DNA of 64,000 nt from the NCBI GenBank assembly GCA_030686995.1, contig CM060693.1, positions 118,881,228 to 118,945,227 of the forward strand, read 5' to 3'. This DNA is from Artemisia argyi. Its lineage: Eukaryota > Streptophyta > Magnoliopsida > Asterales > Asteraceae. The notes beneath the pieces were generated by a model, which saw nothing but the letters and a program-made list of their open reading frames with translations, was not told the origin of the DNA and did not search any database. This document shows, one piece after another, positions 37,014 through 48,293 of the stretch. Made by a program: the position numbers and the translations under genes. The first letter of the stretch is position 1. Each line of letters starts with the position of its first letter.

Positions 37014-38419
37014 TGATGAGGCGAAAAATGATCCGTTTTTCGGGGGTCATTTAAGCCCGAATCCGAATTTATTTGATCAAATATTGCCCTAAATCGTTCC
37101 TTTTGTGATTTTAGGTACTTTGGGAGTGAAATCTAGAAAAGGAAGCAATTCAGACGTTTTTGGAGCATAAAAGTGAAGAAAACGCCAAAGTCTTAATTTT
37201 CCATGCTGGGAACAGTAGGTGACGGCGTCAAGAGTAGTTCCCTGACGGCGTCAAGAGTAAAATTCCATGACGATCCAGAAGAGATTTGACGGCGTCATGA
37301 AGGTAGGGCGTCAAGAGTAAAAGTCATGACGGCCTGGAAATGATTTGTACTTGACGGCGTCAAATGTAGATCTAGACAGTCCGAGACTAGTTTTGGCGGT
37401 GAGGTGACGGCGTCACAAGCTTTGTCTTGACGCCGTCAGAACCCTTTTCCTATATATAGTTTTCTAATTTTTCACATTTAGGAGAGAAGTTTTGGGAGAA
37501 ACCCTAAGTACGATTTTGGTGTAACTTTATAGGTTTTTCAAGGGTTCCAACCCCTTGATACCATGCATGTTTAATCAAGATAAGTGTTCTTCTAATTCAA
37601 TCAATATGTCTATGTGTTGGTTGTCTATATCATGTTCTTGTCTTAATTCCATCATGCTAGGCTAGATCTATCTTGTGTTTGCTTAGATCTAATGAAACCT
37701 AGATATTTATTATGTGTTGATTACTTGTTTATTCTTGTCTTGGAATAATGATTTATATGTTAGGCTTAAGAAAACTGGCATATCTCCAATTGGTAACATG
37801 CTTGAACGTCTTAAGAAACATGAACCAACGCGCACTAGGTCTTTATTGGTTGTATTTAATGCATGAGCCACTGTTTACAATCCCTATAGTTGTGCTGGGC
37901 ATGGTGTAGGAGGAGATACGAGCTCATAGAATTGGGGAGTTATGTGTGCCACCCCATGAATGGTATTAAGGAATACGATCCATCATCCATGCAATTATAA
38001 CAAATAATTAACGTGTAAAAGATATCTAGGGAGTAGTAAAATCTAAGTAAACACATTTTCTCCAATTACTGCTCACAACTTTAGTATAAATTAGTTTATT
38101 TTCATTTCTAGTATTTTATTTTTGATTGCATCTTAGTATTGGGTTAGTTGAATAGCAACTAATTCTGCCCAAATCCTTCAAACCCGAGATTTTTAATTGC
38201 TTTCCATAAAATATAAAAACACAAAAATAATCATCCCTCACCTTTAGAACTAGTATTTAGGCTTTCTAATCCTAGCGACACTATTCCTAAGCTGAACGAT
38301 CAATCCCCCGGTACTTGTCACTATACTATACTACAACGATCAGGTACACTGCCTGGTGGGGGTTGTAAGCTTCTCAAGATCCCTTGAGAGGTAAAGCCTG
38401 TTGCGATTCCCACGCATCA
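37014..38419 (+). repeat. 5' LTR of NA-1
   Basis: TGATGAGGCG to CACGCATCA, 1406 bp. Five TGACGGCGTCA palindromes and one reverse-complement copy lie at 37220-37438, followed 13 bases later by the TATA box (37451). The remaining part is R/U5-like with no gene. Confidence 0.95.
37220..37458 (+). promoter_or_regulatory. Palindromic enhancer array and TATA box of NA-1
   Basis: TGACGGCGTCA occurs at 37220, 37243, 37287, 37352 and 37405, and TGACGCCGTCA at 37428; half copies (catgacg, gggcgtcaag) lie between. TATATATA follows at 37451-37458. TGACG is the core bound by plant TGA-class bZIP factors (as-1-like elements), and here each unit is an inverted pair of cores with one base between. Binding is inferred from the motif, not shown. 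The 3' LTR repeats the array at 42329-42547, with one unit mutated to taacggcgtca. Confidence 0.75.
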
Positions 38420-38425
38420 AGTTTT

Positions 38426-38443
38426 TGGCGCCGCTGCCGGGGA
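38426..38443 (+). other. Primer binding site, Asp-tRNA type (NA-1)
   Basis: TGGCGCCGCTGCCGGGGA, six bases after the LTR end and identical to the Athila site at 21515-21532. This is the best evidence of NA-1's lineage. Confidence 0.9.
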
Positions 38444-38603
38444 ATAGTTATTATCTAGGTTAGAATTTCTTTTTATTAGGTCTACTTGCTAGATTCCTTT
38501 CTAGTAAGATTTTTATTTTTATTTTTAGGTTTTCTTTAGTCTATCTTTCTTCTTTGCGCCTTTGTTAGTAAATCAAAATTCATTGACTATTCCGTTGACC
38601 ACT

Positions 38604-39605
38604 ATGGAAAACGCGAATCCACCCCTTTCCCCTAGAGAAGTGGCTTTGTTGCGTGAACAAATTGAGAGTGAGATTAGGGAACTTAGGGAGCTTAATAGTT
38701 TGATTAAGGTTGAGCTCGAACATGCATTTAGTGACCTATCGACCGCCTTGTATTCAAATGAGGACCTAGGGCCTAATGACTTTGTGAATGTTATTGAGGG
38801 ACTTGAAGAGGGGGAAATAGATCCGAAGCTTAATGACTATTTTAATCTATATCCCACTAAGGAAGAGATTGCATATTATAATAATCTTATCGATAACCCG
38901 CGATCTCCTTTTACTATAATTGAACCTAAGATAAAGAGAGGCGATCCTAAGAATGCTAAGATACCATGTATGATCGGGTATAGGCACATTAACAATGCTT
39001 ACATTGACTTCAAATCCCCAATCAACATTATGTCCTCAAGTGTCTATAATGATATAGTGAAAATAAGACTTGAACCTAGAAAAGATCCCAAATACCCCGG
39101 TGGAGTTTGTAACTTTGTCGGGAGAGTCAAAGGTCTACATGTCTTTGTTGGTAATTTCACTTTTGTCACCGACTTTATGATTGTGGAAGATCTTGCTAAT
39201 GTTATTGATTGTCGGTTATCAAATGTTGTGTTTGGCAAACCGTTTGTTGAGGAGTCTAAGTTGGAATATGATGAGATAGAAGGAACGATCCGATTCGCAA
39301 GTAGCACAGATAGTATCACATATAGGATGCCTAATAGGATGAAAGAATTTTGCTTTATATCCCGGTTTGATAAGGACAACGTTGGTGCTTTTGAGGACAT
39401 CAACGAAGAGGATAAGAAAAAGGGCATGGATTATGTATGGGAAAAAAGGAGTCTTTATTACAAAGATTGCTTGGCCCTAGGACCAAGGTATAAAGTCGAT
39501 AAGGAATTTGCCCAAATGATTATGGGGGCGGTTGAGAAAAAGGTGATTGGTTTATACAAAGAATATCTACAATCAGAGAGTGGAACCAATAATGAGGTCA
39601 CGTAG
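38604..39605 (+). CDS. NA-1 protein: protease-like fold without catalytic motif, 333 aa
   Basis: ATG at 38604 (MENANPPLSPREV) in the first good context after the primer site; the frame is open upstream to 38562 but without ATG. There are no internal stops. Residues 10-40 form a charged helix and 60-100 an acidic region. Residues 131-240 parallel the Athila protease of this window block by block: AYIDFKSPINIMSSSV against ALADLGASINLMPYSV, VGNFTFVTDFMIVED against VGKFHFPADFVIVDF, and NVVFGKPF against PLILGRGF. The catalytic D-x-G becomes DFKS, so Asp135 stays but the Gly is lost and cleavage is unlikely. The rest (240-333) is charged and unknown. A similar protein is common in daisy-family genomes, often misnamed as kinase or lectin. 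The role is unknown; a structural or gag-related job is only a guess. Confidence 0.8.
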   Translation: MENANPPLSPREVALLREQIESEIRELRELNSLIKVELEHAFSDLSTALYSNEDLGPNDFVNVIEGLEEGEIDPKLNDYFNLYPTKEEIAYYNNLIDNPRSPFTIIEPKIKRGDPKNAKIPCMIGYRHINNAYIDFKSPINIMSSSVYNDIVKIRLEPRKDPKYPGGVCNFVGRVKGLHVFVGNFTFVTDFMIVEDLANVIDCRLSNVVFGKPFVEESKLEYDEIEGTIRFASSTDSITYRMPNRMKEFCFISRFDKDNVGAFEDINEEDKKKGMDYVWEKRSLYYKDCLALGPRYKVDKEFAQMIMGAVEKKVIGLYKEYLQSESGTNNEVT

Positions 39606-41456
39606 TAACCCATGACCTTGAGTCTAGCTACAAGACTCGTAAATAAAGAAAAGCGCTTCTTGGGAGGCAACCCATGTTTTGTGTGATTTTATTTTTGTTT
39701 GTTTGTTATTTGCTTCCATATGCATGCTTAGTTTTTATTGTTGGTTGATCATGTTTCTCAATTAAAAAGTGGAAATACTTTACTTTGTTGTTTGGCCTAG
39801 TCTTAACTCCACCTAAAAGTATTTTTTGCAAAAGATAAGTGTAAGGGGAAACCCCAAATATGTTTTTAAGAAACAAACCGATCATGATTCTCCACAATAT
39901 TAAATGAACATGTATATTCGTATTTGTTAGAGTCAAATGCTTGTATTGAGTCATAATGAAGTTTTGCAGGATTTTCCAGGAAGTAGGACCAAGTTTTTCC
40001 AGAAATTTTCTGGAAACTTAACATAAGAATTTCTGCAGGTCAATTCTGACGGCGTCAGGAGTTTACTCTTGACGGCGTCAGGAGTAAAAATCTGGAAATT
40101 TTACCGGTTTTGTTTTTCTAACGGAGTCTTATGGTTTTTGTGAATTATTAAGTTTTATAATCTCCAGGAGATCTGCAAACTTCATTCCACAAGCATTATA
40201 TCTTATCTTGTTTTCTAGGATTTAGTAACTTATATAGGATGCCGCCGATTTTACGCGAGGATGTCTTGTCTATTTTGTCAGGTTTTACAGGTTATGTATG
40301 ACAAGAAGATGATTTATATTCTGGAAGGGAAGCTTTGATTGTTCATTTTCTTGGAGGAAGATTTAACCTGGCCACCTTATTATCCATACCGAGCGAATCA
40401 GGAGAGTATTTGATTTCATTCTCTTTACTTTTTCACTTTTACATTCTTTACTTGAACATTGGGGACAATGTTCATCTTAAGTGTAAGGGGAGGGTAAAAA
40501 GATGATACCTTACATATGCACTTTCGCTTGAGTTTGCTTTGTTTGATGGTAGATGTGTAATAAAACTATGAGAAATACTTGTTAGTGCAATTTTAGCGCC
40601 AAATTTAAAATTTTTTACAACATTTAGGAGTGAAACTTTAGCCATAGCAAGCGTCTCATGGATAGGAGATTGTATGACTAGCACATAACCGTATATTCAG
40701 AAAAATTTTCCACACAAATATGTGAGGTTCGCCTTTAGATTTGATAGGAAAAGCATTCATTATTAGTGCTTATGAGTGTACCGGTAGCATTTAGATTCTA
40801 GAACTTGCGTTAGTAATGCATCCCGAGACCCCTAGTGAGACTACATTCGTGTAGTAGGATTTACTACATGATAAGAGGCATTAGGATCACCCTTGTGTTA
40901 AACCCGTATCATAATTACTTGACCATTTAAGTCATATTACTTGACTAGTTAAGTCAACTAATTTTTCCCAAACCCTTAGTGTTGTACTCATATTTAGTAC
41001 ACGAAACCCCTAGTACACCCCTCCGAGCCTATCTTTTCGTTTCCAACTTTAAGCATTTTACTTAAAGGAAGAATTTGTTACACCCCACTTAAATGTACAA
41101 CCAAATCGCCTTAGCCTTCCGTGTATGCGCTCATTTTTAGTGCATTATTGTTATTTGTTAAACCCTAAGTTAACTATCTAATTGATTACATGGTTGCTAA
41201 GTCGAGTCATATCCTTGTACATATTGTTTTGGGACGATTGGGACTCATGGGTAAAGTACTTATTTTATGGAGTAATGGGGAAGAACATCATTTATTACCC
41301 CCATACGTACGTTAATCTTAAAAGTGCTCCAAGTGTTTTGATTTTCTTAATTCGAGTCATTAGTTTAGTTTATTGTAAAGTATGTAAAGATTCAAGTGTA
41401 AGGGGAACGTTCATTCCCTATGATGTATTATTTTGGATGGTAGGGTAAGAGTGTAT

Positions 41457-41489
<33 letters not shown>

Positions 41490-42122
41490 GAAAAATCAAG
41501 AAAAGAAAAGAAAAAAATAGAAAAAAAAATAAAAATAAAAATAAAAAAAAAAATAATAAAGAAAGAGAAAAACATACGGACTACCATCCCTTTTCATTCT
41601 ATGTTCATTTTATGTTTTTGTTATTTTTCATTTATTAGCTTAAGTCGAGTCTAGTCTTGGCTTAGCAACGCCATATTGTACATGTAATTAAATAAGATTG
41701 TTAACTCGCCACCAGTAAAACTTCCTTTATCCAACAAAACCGTGTATTTCATATCCCTACACCTAACGTTACAACCCTTTAAAAGACCTCTTTGATAGTT
41801 TATCCTAGGTGCTTACGCCATGTGGTTGAGGTTTAATCCTTTCCCAAGCCTATGGTAATCTATTTTGCTATGACAGGTAGTGAGAGATATCTTCCGTTTC
41901 CATATTGTAATTTATACTTTATTACACCCGAGAGATGTAAGTATCTAAACACTATTTGTGAGGTGCTTGTGTATGACCTCCGTGCTTGTCTATTGGTCTT
42001 TAGTGGAACGATTATTTGTTGTAATTACTTTTATATTAGTGTTAAATGACCCTAACTTGTATTTTGACTAGAATAAAAGCGCATTTGCTTGAGGACAAGC
42101 AAATCTCAAGTGTAAGGGTATA
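39606..42122 (+). other. NA-1 long 3' non-coding region
   Basis: No credible gene in 2.5 kb. It contains four copies of aagtgtaaggg(g) (about 39837, 40479, 41395, 42109), of which the last is nearest the 3' LTR and is the likely polypurine tract. Two more TGACGGCGTCA palindromes occur at 40047 and 40070. There is an attggggacaatg phrase at 40459, a run of 29 A at 41459-41487 and an A-rich tail to about 41575. The repeated purine tracts suggest that the region grew by segment duplication. Confidence 0.75.
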
Positions 42123-43528
42123 TGATGAGGCGAAAAATGATCCATTTTTAGGGGGTCATTTAAGCCCGAATCCGAATTTATTTGATCAAATATTGCCCTA
42201 AATCGTTCCTTTTGTGATTTTAGGTACTTTGGGAGTGAAATCTGGAAAAGGAAGCAATTCGGACGTTTTTGGAGCATAAAAGTGAAGAAAACGCCAAAGT
42301 CTTAATTTTCCATGCTGGGAACAGTAGGTGACGGCGTCAAGAGTAGTTCCCTAACGGCGTCAAGAGTAAAATTCCATGACGATCCAGAAGAGATTTGACG
42401 GCGTCATGAAGGTAGGGCGTCAAGAGTAAAAGTCATGACGGCCTGGAAATGATTTGTACTTGACGGCGTCATATGTAGATCTAGACAGTCTGAGATTAGT
42501 TTTGGCGGCGAGGTGACGGCGTCACAAGCTTTGTCTTGACGCCGTCAGAACCCTTTTCCTATATATAGTTTTCTAATTTTTCACATTTAGGAGAGAAGTT
42601 TTGGGAGAAACCCTAAGTACGATTTTGGTGTAACTTTACAGGTTTTTCAAGGGTTCCAACCCCTTGATACCATGCATGTTTAATCAAGATAAGTGTTCTT
42701 CTAATTCAATCAATATGTCTATGTGTTGGTTGTCTATATCATGTTCTTGTCTTAATTCCATCATGCTAGGCTAGATCTATCTTGTGTTTGCTTAGATCTA
42801 ATGAAACCTAGATATTGATTATGTGTTGATTACTTGTTTATTCTTGTTTTGGATGAATGATTTATATGTTAGGATTAAGAAAACTGGCAGATCTCCAATT
42901 GGTAACATGCTTGAACATCTTAAGAAACATGAACCAACGCGCACTAGGTCTTTATTGGTTGTATTTAATGCATGAGCCACTGTTTACAATCCCTATAGTT
43001 GTGCTGGGCATGGTGTAGGAGGATATAAGAGCTCATAGAATTGGGGAGTTATGTGTGCCACCCCATGAATGGTATTAAGGAATACGATCCGTCATCCATG
43101 CATTTATAACAAGTAATTAACGTGTAAAAGATATCTAGGGAGTAGTGAAATCTAAGTAAACACATTTTCTCCAATTACTGCTCACAACTTTAGTATAAAT
43201 TAGTTTATTTTCATTTCTAGTATTTTATTTTTGATTGCATCTTAGTATTGGGTTAGTTGAATAGCAACTAATTCCGCCCAAATCCTTCAAACCCGAGATT
43301 TTTAATTGCTTTCCATAAAATATAAAAACACAAAAATAATCATCCCTCACCTTTAGAACTAGTATTTAGGCTTTCTAATCCTAGCGACACTATTCCTAAG
43401 CTGAACGATCAATCCCCCGGTACTTGTCACTATACTATACTACAACGATCAGGTACACTGCCTGGTGGGGGTTGTAAGCTTCTCAAGATCCCTTGAGAGG
43501 TAAAGCCTGTTGCGATTCCCACGCATCA
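42123..43528 (+). repeat. 3' LTR of NA-1
   Basis: 1406 bp, the same length as the 5' LTR, with about two dozen substitutions. TATA box at 42560-42567. Flanked on the right by the TSD agaag. Confidence 0.95.
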
Positions 43529-43644
43529 AGAAGACATGATTAAAATGTGATCAAAATGTGTAAAGTTTGTGACTGAATCTCAAAAGAGCTCGACTCAGTA
43601 TGTACCAATGAATTGACGAAGCTTAAAATGTCAGTAATCGAAAA

Positions 43645-43818
43645 GACTTGTCCTGGACGGGTAATAGTTTCAAGCTAGTCTAACTAATGATGTAAGCGTG
43701 TCTCGAATAGGACTTGTCTGAGTAGAATCTACCGTATCGAGAGACTTTCTTTGGACTTGACCAGGACGGGTAATAATTTCAAGCTAGTCTAACTAGTGAT
43801 GTAAGCGTGTCTCAAATC
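43645..43818 (+). repeat. Two direct repeats of about 65 bp in the Copia-2 3' region
   Basis: Copies at about 43645-43710 and 43754-43818 share gacgggtaat, caagctagtctaact and gatgtaagcgtgtctc with a few differences. The rest of the Copia-2 3' region (43534-45399) has no convincing gene; an open frame of 163 codons on the minus strand (44038-44529) has no recognisable motif. A purine tract at 43906 resembles the functional one. Confidence 0.7.
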
Positions 43819-45399
43819 GGTCATGTTCACTAAAAGTGGATCAATTCAAAAAGTGCAAACTCCTCACGCATGTGCAAATTTCTTAAAAATTCATGAGCAC
43901 ATGTGAAGGGGGAGTCCTTCAAAAGAAATGCAAAACTGTCGAAGTGTCAACAATGTGTTTTATTATCATAAACACTTTAAGAGATTTTTCACAAAAAGGT
44001 TTTATGGCATGTGATCTATGATAGGATAGTCATGGAGTTATAAGGTGACTAAGGTTAGGAAAAACCGTCCTATGATCTGCCAGAGCCGGAGGGATCTACC
44101 CAAGGACAATTCCAATAGATTAGAATTAGAAGTCCTTAGGTATGATTGAAAAAAGGAGAAAATGAGAAAGGAGAAAGAAGGGGTTGAAGAATTAAAAAGA
44201 AAAGTTATGAAAAAGGGTGAAAAGAAATAGCCCTTCAAATGTTCAACCTTAGGGCAGATACCGGGTACAATTCGTATGCTACTGGTTGTTACTAAGGTGA
44301 CACCTGTATTGAAGACAAAGACGTCATGGACCCAGTGACGCAATGCACTAAACCTTCTTAACCACTCAAGTTCTCTTAAAAGAGCTTGTTTCATTCTCAC
44401 GGGGAATCGGTGTAATCTATCGACCTGTCTCTTTGAGATGGTTGATATTGAAGCAGGAGACCTCTCCCTAATCTCCGTATAGGAAACCAAATGTGCACTT
44501 ATCGAGTCTAGAGCCCCGAGATTCATCAAAAGATCTCAAAGGATGATAATATTCCTACACTGGTTGTTCATCATTAAGGACGCCAGATGTAAACTTTAGA
44601 GTCCTATGCAGATCTTAGCAATCTGCCAGAACATTTATGAGAGGATTCACTTTTGTAATTCTCAATGATTGAATGGAAATTCCTGCCAGGGTCAACATCA
44701 AGCAGCCCTGACAGCAGGTCACTTAGGTAATTCTTTATGGATTACGCTTAGTGTTCGCGGTGGTTTCAAATGGTCTACAGTCGTGGAGTGATCCCCAGCG
44801 ACTCACCCAGTCATTGAGCTACTTAGTAGGTCTTGTAAGCTCTCTCGAGAGTATCTGACATGGGAACGGCCTTGGTAAGGGTTAGAAGGAGTCTTCACAC
44901 TATGCTGTTGACGATCTCTAATTCTTATCTGTAAGTACCGGTTAATTTATTGCTAACTGTTTTCATGCAGCTATACGACATCTCCATGGCGAAGGATTCC
45001 ACATGCTCATACATGCATCACAAAGTCAAAGGAAAGTTCTCACAAAAGATCAAAGCAAAGCAAGGTTCAAAGAAAGATTCTACGCCAAAAAGAAGAATCT
45101 ACAAAGTATAAAGACTAAAGATCAAAGAGAAAGAAAGGGAACTACGTGCATATGAATATCAAAATCCAAAGATGTATGAGCATGTTGGAATGGCAAACAA
45201 CCACCACAGACGCAAAAGTGACGAAAGGCAGATTGCTCCACATCACAAAGGAACAAAGAACGATGAAAAGTCAGTCATCAAAGATCACAAAGCATGAAGG
45301 AACAAAGACTAAAGACTATTCTGCTACGACACACGATGGTCAACAACAAAGAACAAAGAAGACCTAATCACGTGGAGCATCATTCGAATGACCACCCCT

Positions 45400-45410
45400 T
45401 AGGGGGAGAT
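45400..45410 (+). other. Polypurine tract of Copia-2
   Basis: TAGGGGGAGAT directly before the 3' LTR start TGTTAGC. Confidence 0.85.
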
Positions 45411-45818
45411 TGTTAGCATTGAAATTTATATTAAAAAGTGATGGTCATTCTCATTTATTGTAACGTTGTAATGTGTCGTAGTTTTTGTTATAAGAATAAT
45501 CAATGGGCCTTGGTCTTGGTAAGCTAATATGTTAAGTGATATATTATGTAAGCCTTTAATATGAAATGTAATCCAAGCCCAAGCCCAAGCCCATGGAAAG
45601 CCTCTTAAGGCATCATGTTAAGAACTATATAAACACCTCAAAGGCTCATTTGAGGTGTGTGCTTGTGTGTGTAGTGTGTGTGTTTATTAATAAAAGCTTT
45701 CTATTTCATCTCTTATTTCTCTCTAGGTTTAACGCCACTTATATATCATCAAGTCACCATCTTTCCTTCTTATAAGCTTCTATTGTTGTGATAAAGTTGA
45801 TATATCTAAGGTCCTACA
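45411..45818 (+). repeat. 3' LTR of Copia-2
   Basis: 408 bp, four substitutions from the 5' LTR. TATA box at 45626-45633. TSD ctaat follows. Confidence 0.95.
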
Positions 45819-45823
45819 CTAAT

Positions 45824-46462
45824 AATAACGTTTATTTTATTCCGTACGTCTTGTTATTTGTACTTAGATTGTTTTCTTTTGTAAAAGATCATCCAAGAGT
45901 CAAATTGAAAATGCGACATACTTAAAATGATTTAGATTAAGTACGTGACTTAAAAAAACTCATAAATTTGAATATAAACTTGCGTTGTTTTGCAAAGACT
46001 ATATCAAAATAACCAAGAGTCTTGGCTCGTGGATTGCTAAGCATGTACAATGTATGTTATGTTGCGTATTCGTCTTGGAATGCGGATGTAAACTTACTTC
46101 AATGTCTTGAAAGTAAGGCGCTTAGCAAGGATGCGTGATCCAGTGTTGATGGGTTTACAACGCTCTTATTAACGAGTTAGTTAGTAGGTTTACTCATCCT
46201 TTATGCCATCGTGGGTGTTTAAGAAGTGCATGCACGCCATGTAGGCATAAAGTAAAAAATAACAATATTGAAACATAATAAAAATGTGCGCAATAAAGTT
46301 AAGTGTGTCATGGAGTTAGCTAGAAACCACAACGTTTTATTAATACTTGCAAGTTTTTAGAAGATAAAAGACAATTCCTAAAAAAAAAGAAAATTCAAAG
46401 GCAGACATTTATTGGGCACGTACTAAAGTGCAAGGTTGTCTGTGTGTGGGTCGTAGCCTTTC
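45824..46462. other. Tat element spacer between the antisense gene and pol
   Basis: About 640 bases, AT-rich, with no gene. It lies between two convergent units: the extra gene ending at 27143 (before Copia-2) and pol ending at 46463. It should hold both 3' ends and polyadenylation signals; I see several AATAAA-like strings but cannot choose among them. Confidence 0.6.
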
Positions 46463-47021
46463 CTAAAGATAGCATCTCTTGAGATTGCAGATATTCCAAG
46501 TGCGTGCCAGCTCGTAGCCTTCCATATCGCGCAGCTTGTATGCACCATTACCTAGTGCATCCGTGACCTCATAGGGTCCTTCCCATTTGGGTCCAAGCTT
46601 GCCCGTATCTTCTGCGTGGCTTGCATCATTAGCGCGGTATACAAAGTCTCCTGGCCTGAAAGAAGTATGTTTGACTTTTGCATCATAATACTTCTTCATC
46701 TTTGCATTGGCTTTTGCTTCGCGTATAGCTGCGCGTTCACGCCTTTCTTCCAGCAAGTCCAAATCTATGCGCCGCTCCTCGTCATTTGTTGTGACGTTTA
46801 TTTCCGCTGTACGTATAGTTGGCATTCTAATTTTGGCTGGTATGACGGCTTCTGTCCCATAGACAAGAGAGAATGGTGTGTCTCCGGTACTGGTTTTAAT
46901 TGTCGTGCGGTGCGCCCATAAAACATGTGACAGTTCATCCACCCATCTTCCTTTATGTCTGTCTAGGCACGCTTTTATTCCTTCGCCCAGACTGCGATTC
47001 GCGCGTTCAACCAAGCCATTG
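46463..47021 (-). pseudogene. pol: Tat integrase, C-terminal part
   Basis: Continues pol after the Copia-3 insertion: the catalytic Glu region NGLVERANRSLGEG, then VLWAHRTTIKTSTGDTPFSLVYG and the C-terminal domain FRPGDFVYRAND ... LGPKWEGPYEV. The frame matches 56459 onward once Copia-3 and one TSD copy (9432 bases, a multiple of three) are removed. It ends with a stop at 46463. No internal stop in this piece. Confidence 0.88.
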
Positions 47022-47026
47022 GTCTG

Positions 47027-48293
47027 TGTGGAAAACTAGAAGGGGGGGTTGAATAGTTTTACGTCCTTTTAAATTTATTACCAAAATATTTTGTAGCTTA
47101 TTAAAAAAAGTTTCGATTCGATCTCAAGTGAATTCAAGTAACAACCAATATAAGCAATTCTAATCTAATAATGAAAGTATTGAAATAGAATGAAGAAAAG
47201 ATAGAGTTAGAAAGATCAAACCACAACACGCGAATTTATAGTGGTTCGGCTATAAGGACACCTTCCTTGCCCTACTCCACTCCCCGAGTACCACACTCGA
47301 GAGTTTTCTTCACTATGTCAACAAACTCCTTATGGTGGAGAAACCTTACACACCTTGGCTTACACGAGTTAACGACCCTAAGCTAAATGTCGAGTTCTAA
47401 TCGTAGCTAGAACCAATCTCACAACTTCTTCAAGACTTCACACCTTCTTCACACCTTCACAACTTCTTTAAGACTTCACACCTTCTTCACACCTTGTCAA
47501 CTTCACACCTTCTTCTATGCACAACTAAGTCACAACTACTAAACTACTTTACAACACACCTAGTTTCTACAATAAACAAATTCACACAACACTTTTACAA
47601 ATATCTAACACTACTACAATATGAAACTAGCTAATCACAACACTACTACAATTAGATGGATGTAGAGGAGTGTTCTTCTTCTTGAACTTGAGTGGATGAA
47701 GCTTTGGATCACTTGGAAACAAAGACTTATGTGTTATATGATCAAAGGATTTTTGATATAGAAATGGAGGTTGGATCAGAAAGTTTATAGTGCAAAAAGG
47801 TGAGAAAAATATGTGGAATGATCCAATACTTATAGGGCCAGAAAATACTGTTCTGGAGCGTGCCGGTCCCCTTAATTAGGGGGCGGTCCCCTTAATGATT
47901 AAGGGGGCCGCCTAGTAAAATTAAGGGGGCCGCCCTCCTGAACGTTGGAAAAGTTTTTCTGGATAAAATTTGCCCTTTTTGGTTGGATATTTGAAATCAT
48001 ATCTTTGTAGTTTAATATAGCAATTCCAAAAATGATTTACAAATATATATAAAATGTTTATATCATTTTATAAAATGTTATGTCTTAAGACAAGGTTTCC
48101 TTTGATCATGTAATGCATAAGATGCTTAGTTTATGCATACCTTAAGTGATATTTGATGTGGAGGTAAATATTTGTTACTAAATACTTGTTTACGTCTTAA
48201 TCTTGACTTAATTTGATTTGAGTTTTGTGATTATCAAAACATAGGTTTATTGAGAAATATTAATAACGTTTTTAAACATTATTTATATCAACA
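47027..48293 (-). repeat. 3' LTR of Copia-3
   Basis: 1267 bp. Has 27-38 bases near 47190-47230 missing from the partner LTR. Contains the palindrome module at 47864-47935 and a minus-strand TATA box (CTATAAGTA, plus 47828-47836) 28 bases beyond it. Confidence 0.94.
47828..47935 (-). promoter_or_regulatory. Copia-3 LTR promoter: palindromic GGTCCCCTTAAT module plus TATA box
   Basis: Four units of CGG(T/C)CCCCTTAAT and its inverse stand head to head, followed on the minus strand by CTATAAGTA. The second LTR has the same module at 56023-56095 with TATAAATA next to it. The half-site GGTCCC resembles the GGNCCC core of plant TCP factors; this is a motif match only. Confidence 0.65.

Larger units (their letters stand above)
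37014..43528 (+). mobile_element. NA-1: pol-less LTR element of Athila affinity, inserted in Copia-2
   Basis: Two LTRs of 1406 bp each (37014-38419, 42123-43528) with the perfect TSD agaag (37009-37013, 43529-43533). The primer site TGGCGCCGCTGCCGGGGA at 38426 equals that of the Athila element. The 3.7 kb interior has a single intact frame (38604-39605), no reverse transcriptase, RNase H or integrase, and about 2.5 kb of non-coding DNA. It must depend on another element for copying. I count about two dozen LTR differences (about 1.7%). A second copy of the family enters from the right edge at 63835 in opposite orientation. Confidence 0.93.
27194..45818 (+). mobile_element. Copia-2 LTR retrotransposon, carrying NA-1
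   Basis: Two 408 bp LTRs (27194-27601 and 45411-45818) are flanked by the perfect TSD ctaat (27189-27193, 45819-45823). It has a Met-tRNA primer site at 27604, a leader of about 1 kb with a TACGC array, gag at 28612, pol from about 32829 to 36338, a long 3' region and the polypurine tract at 45400. NA-1 lies in the 3' region. Without NA-1 it is about 12.1 kb. I count 4 LTR differences in 408 bases. Lesions are stops at 29722 and 35508, a frameshift near 32825, and a changed reverse transcriptase active site. Confidence 0.94.

Noticed and set aside
44038..44529. Minus-strand open frame of 163 codons
   Set aside because: No family motif, no promoter seen, opposite to Copia-2, and located in its non-coding 3' region.
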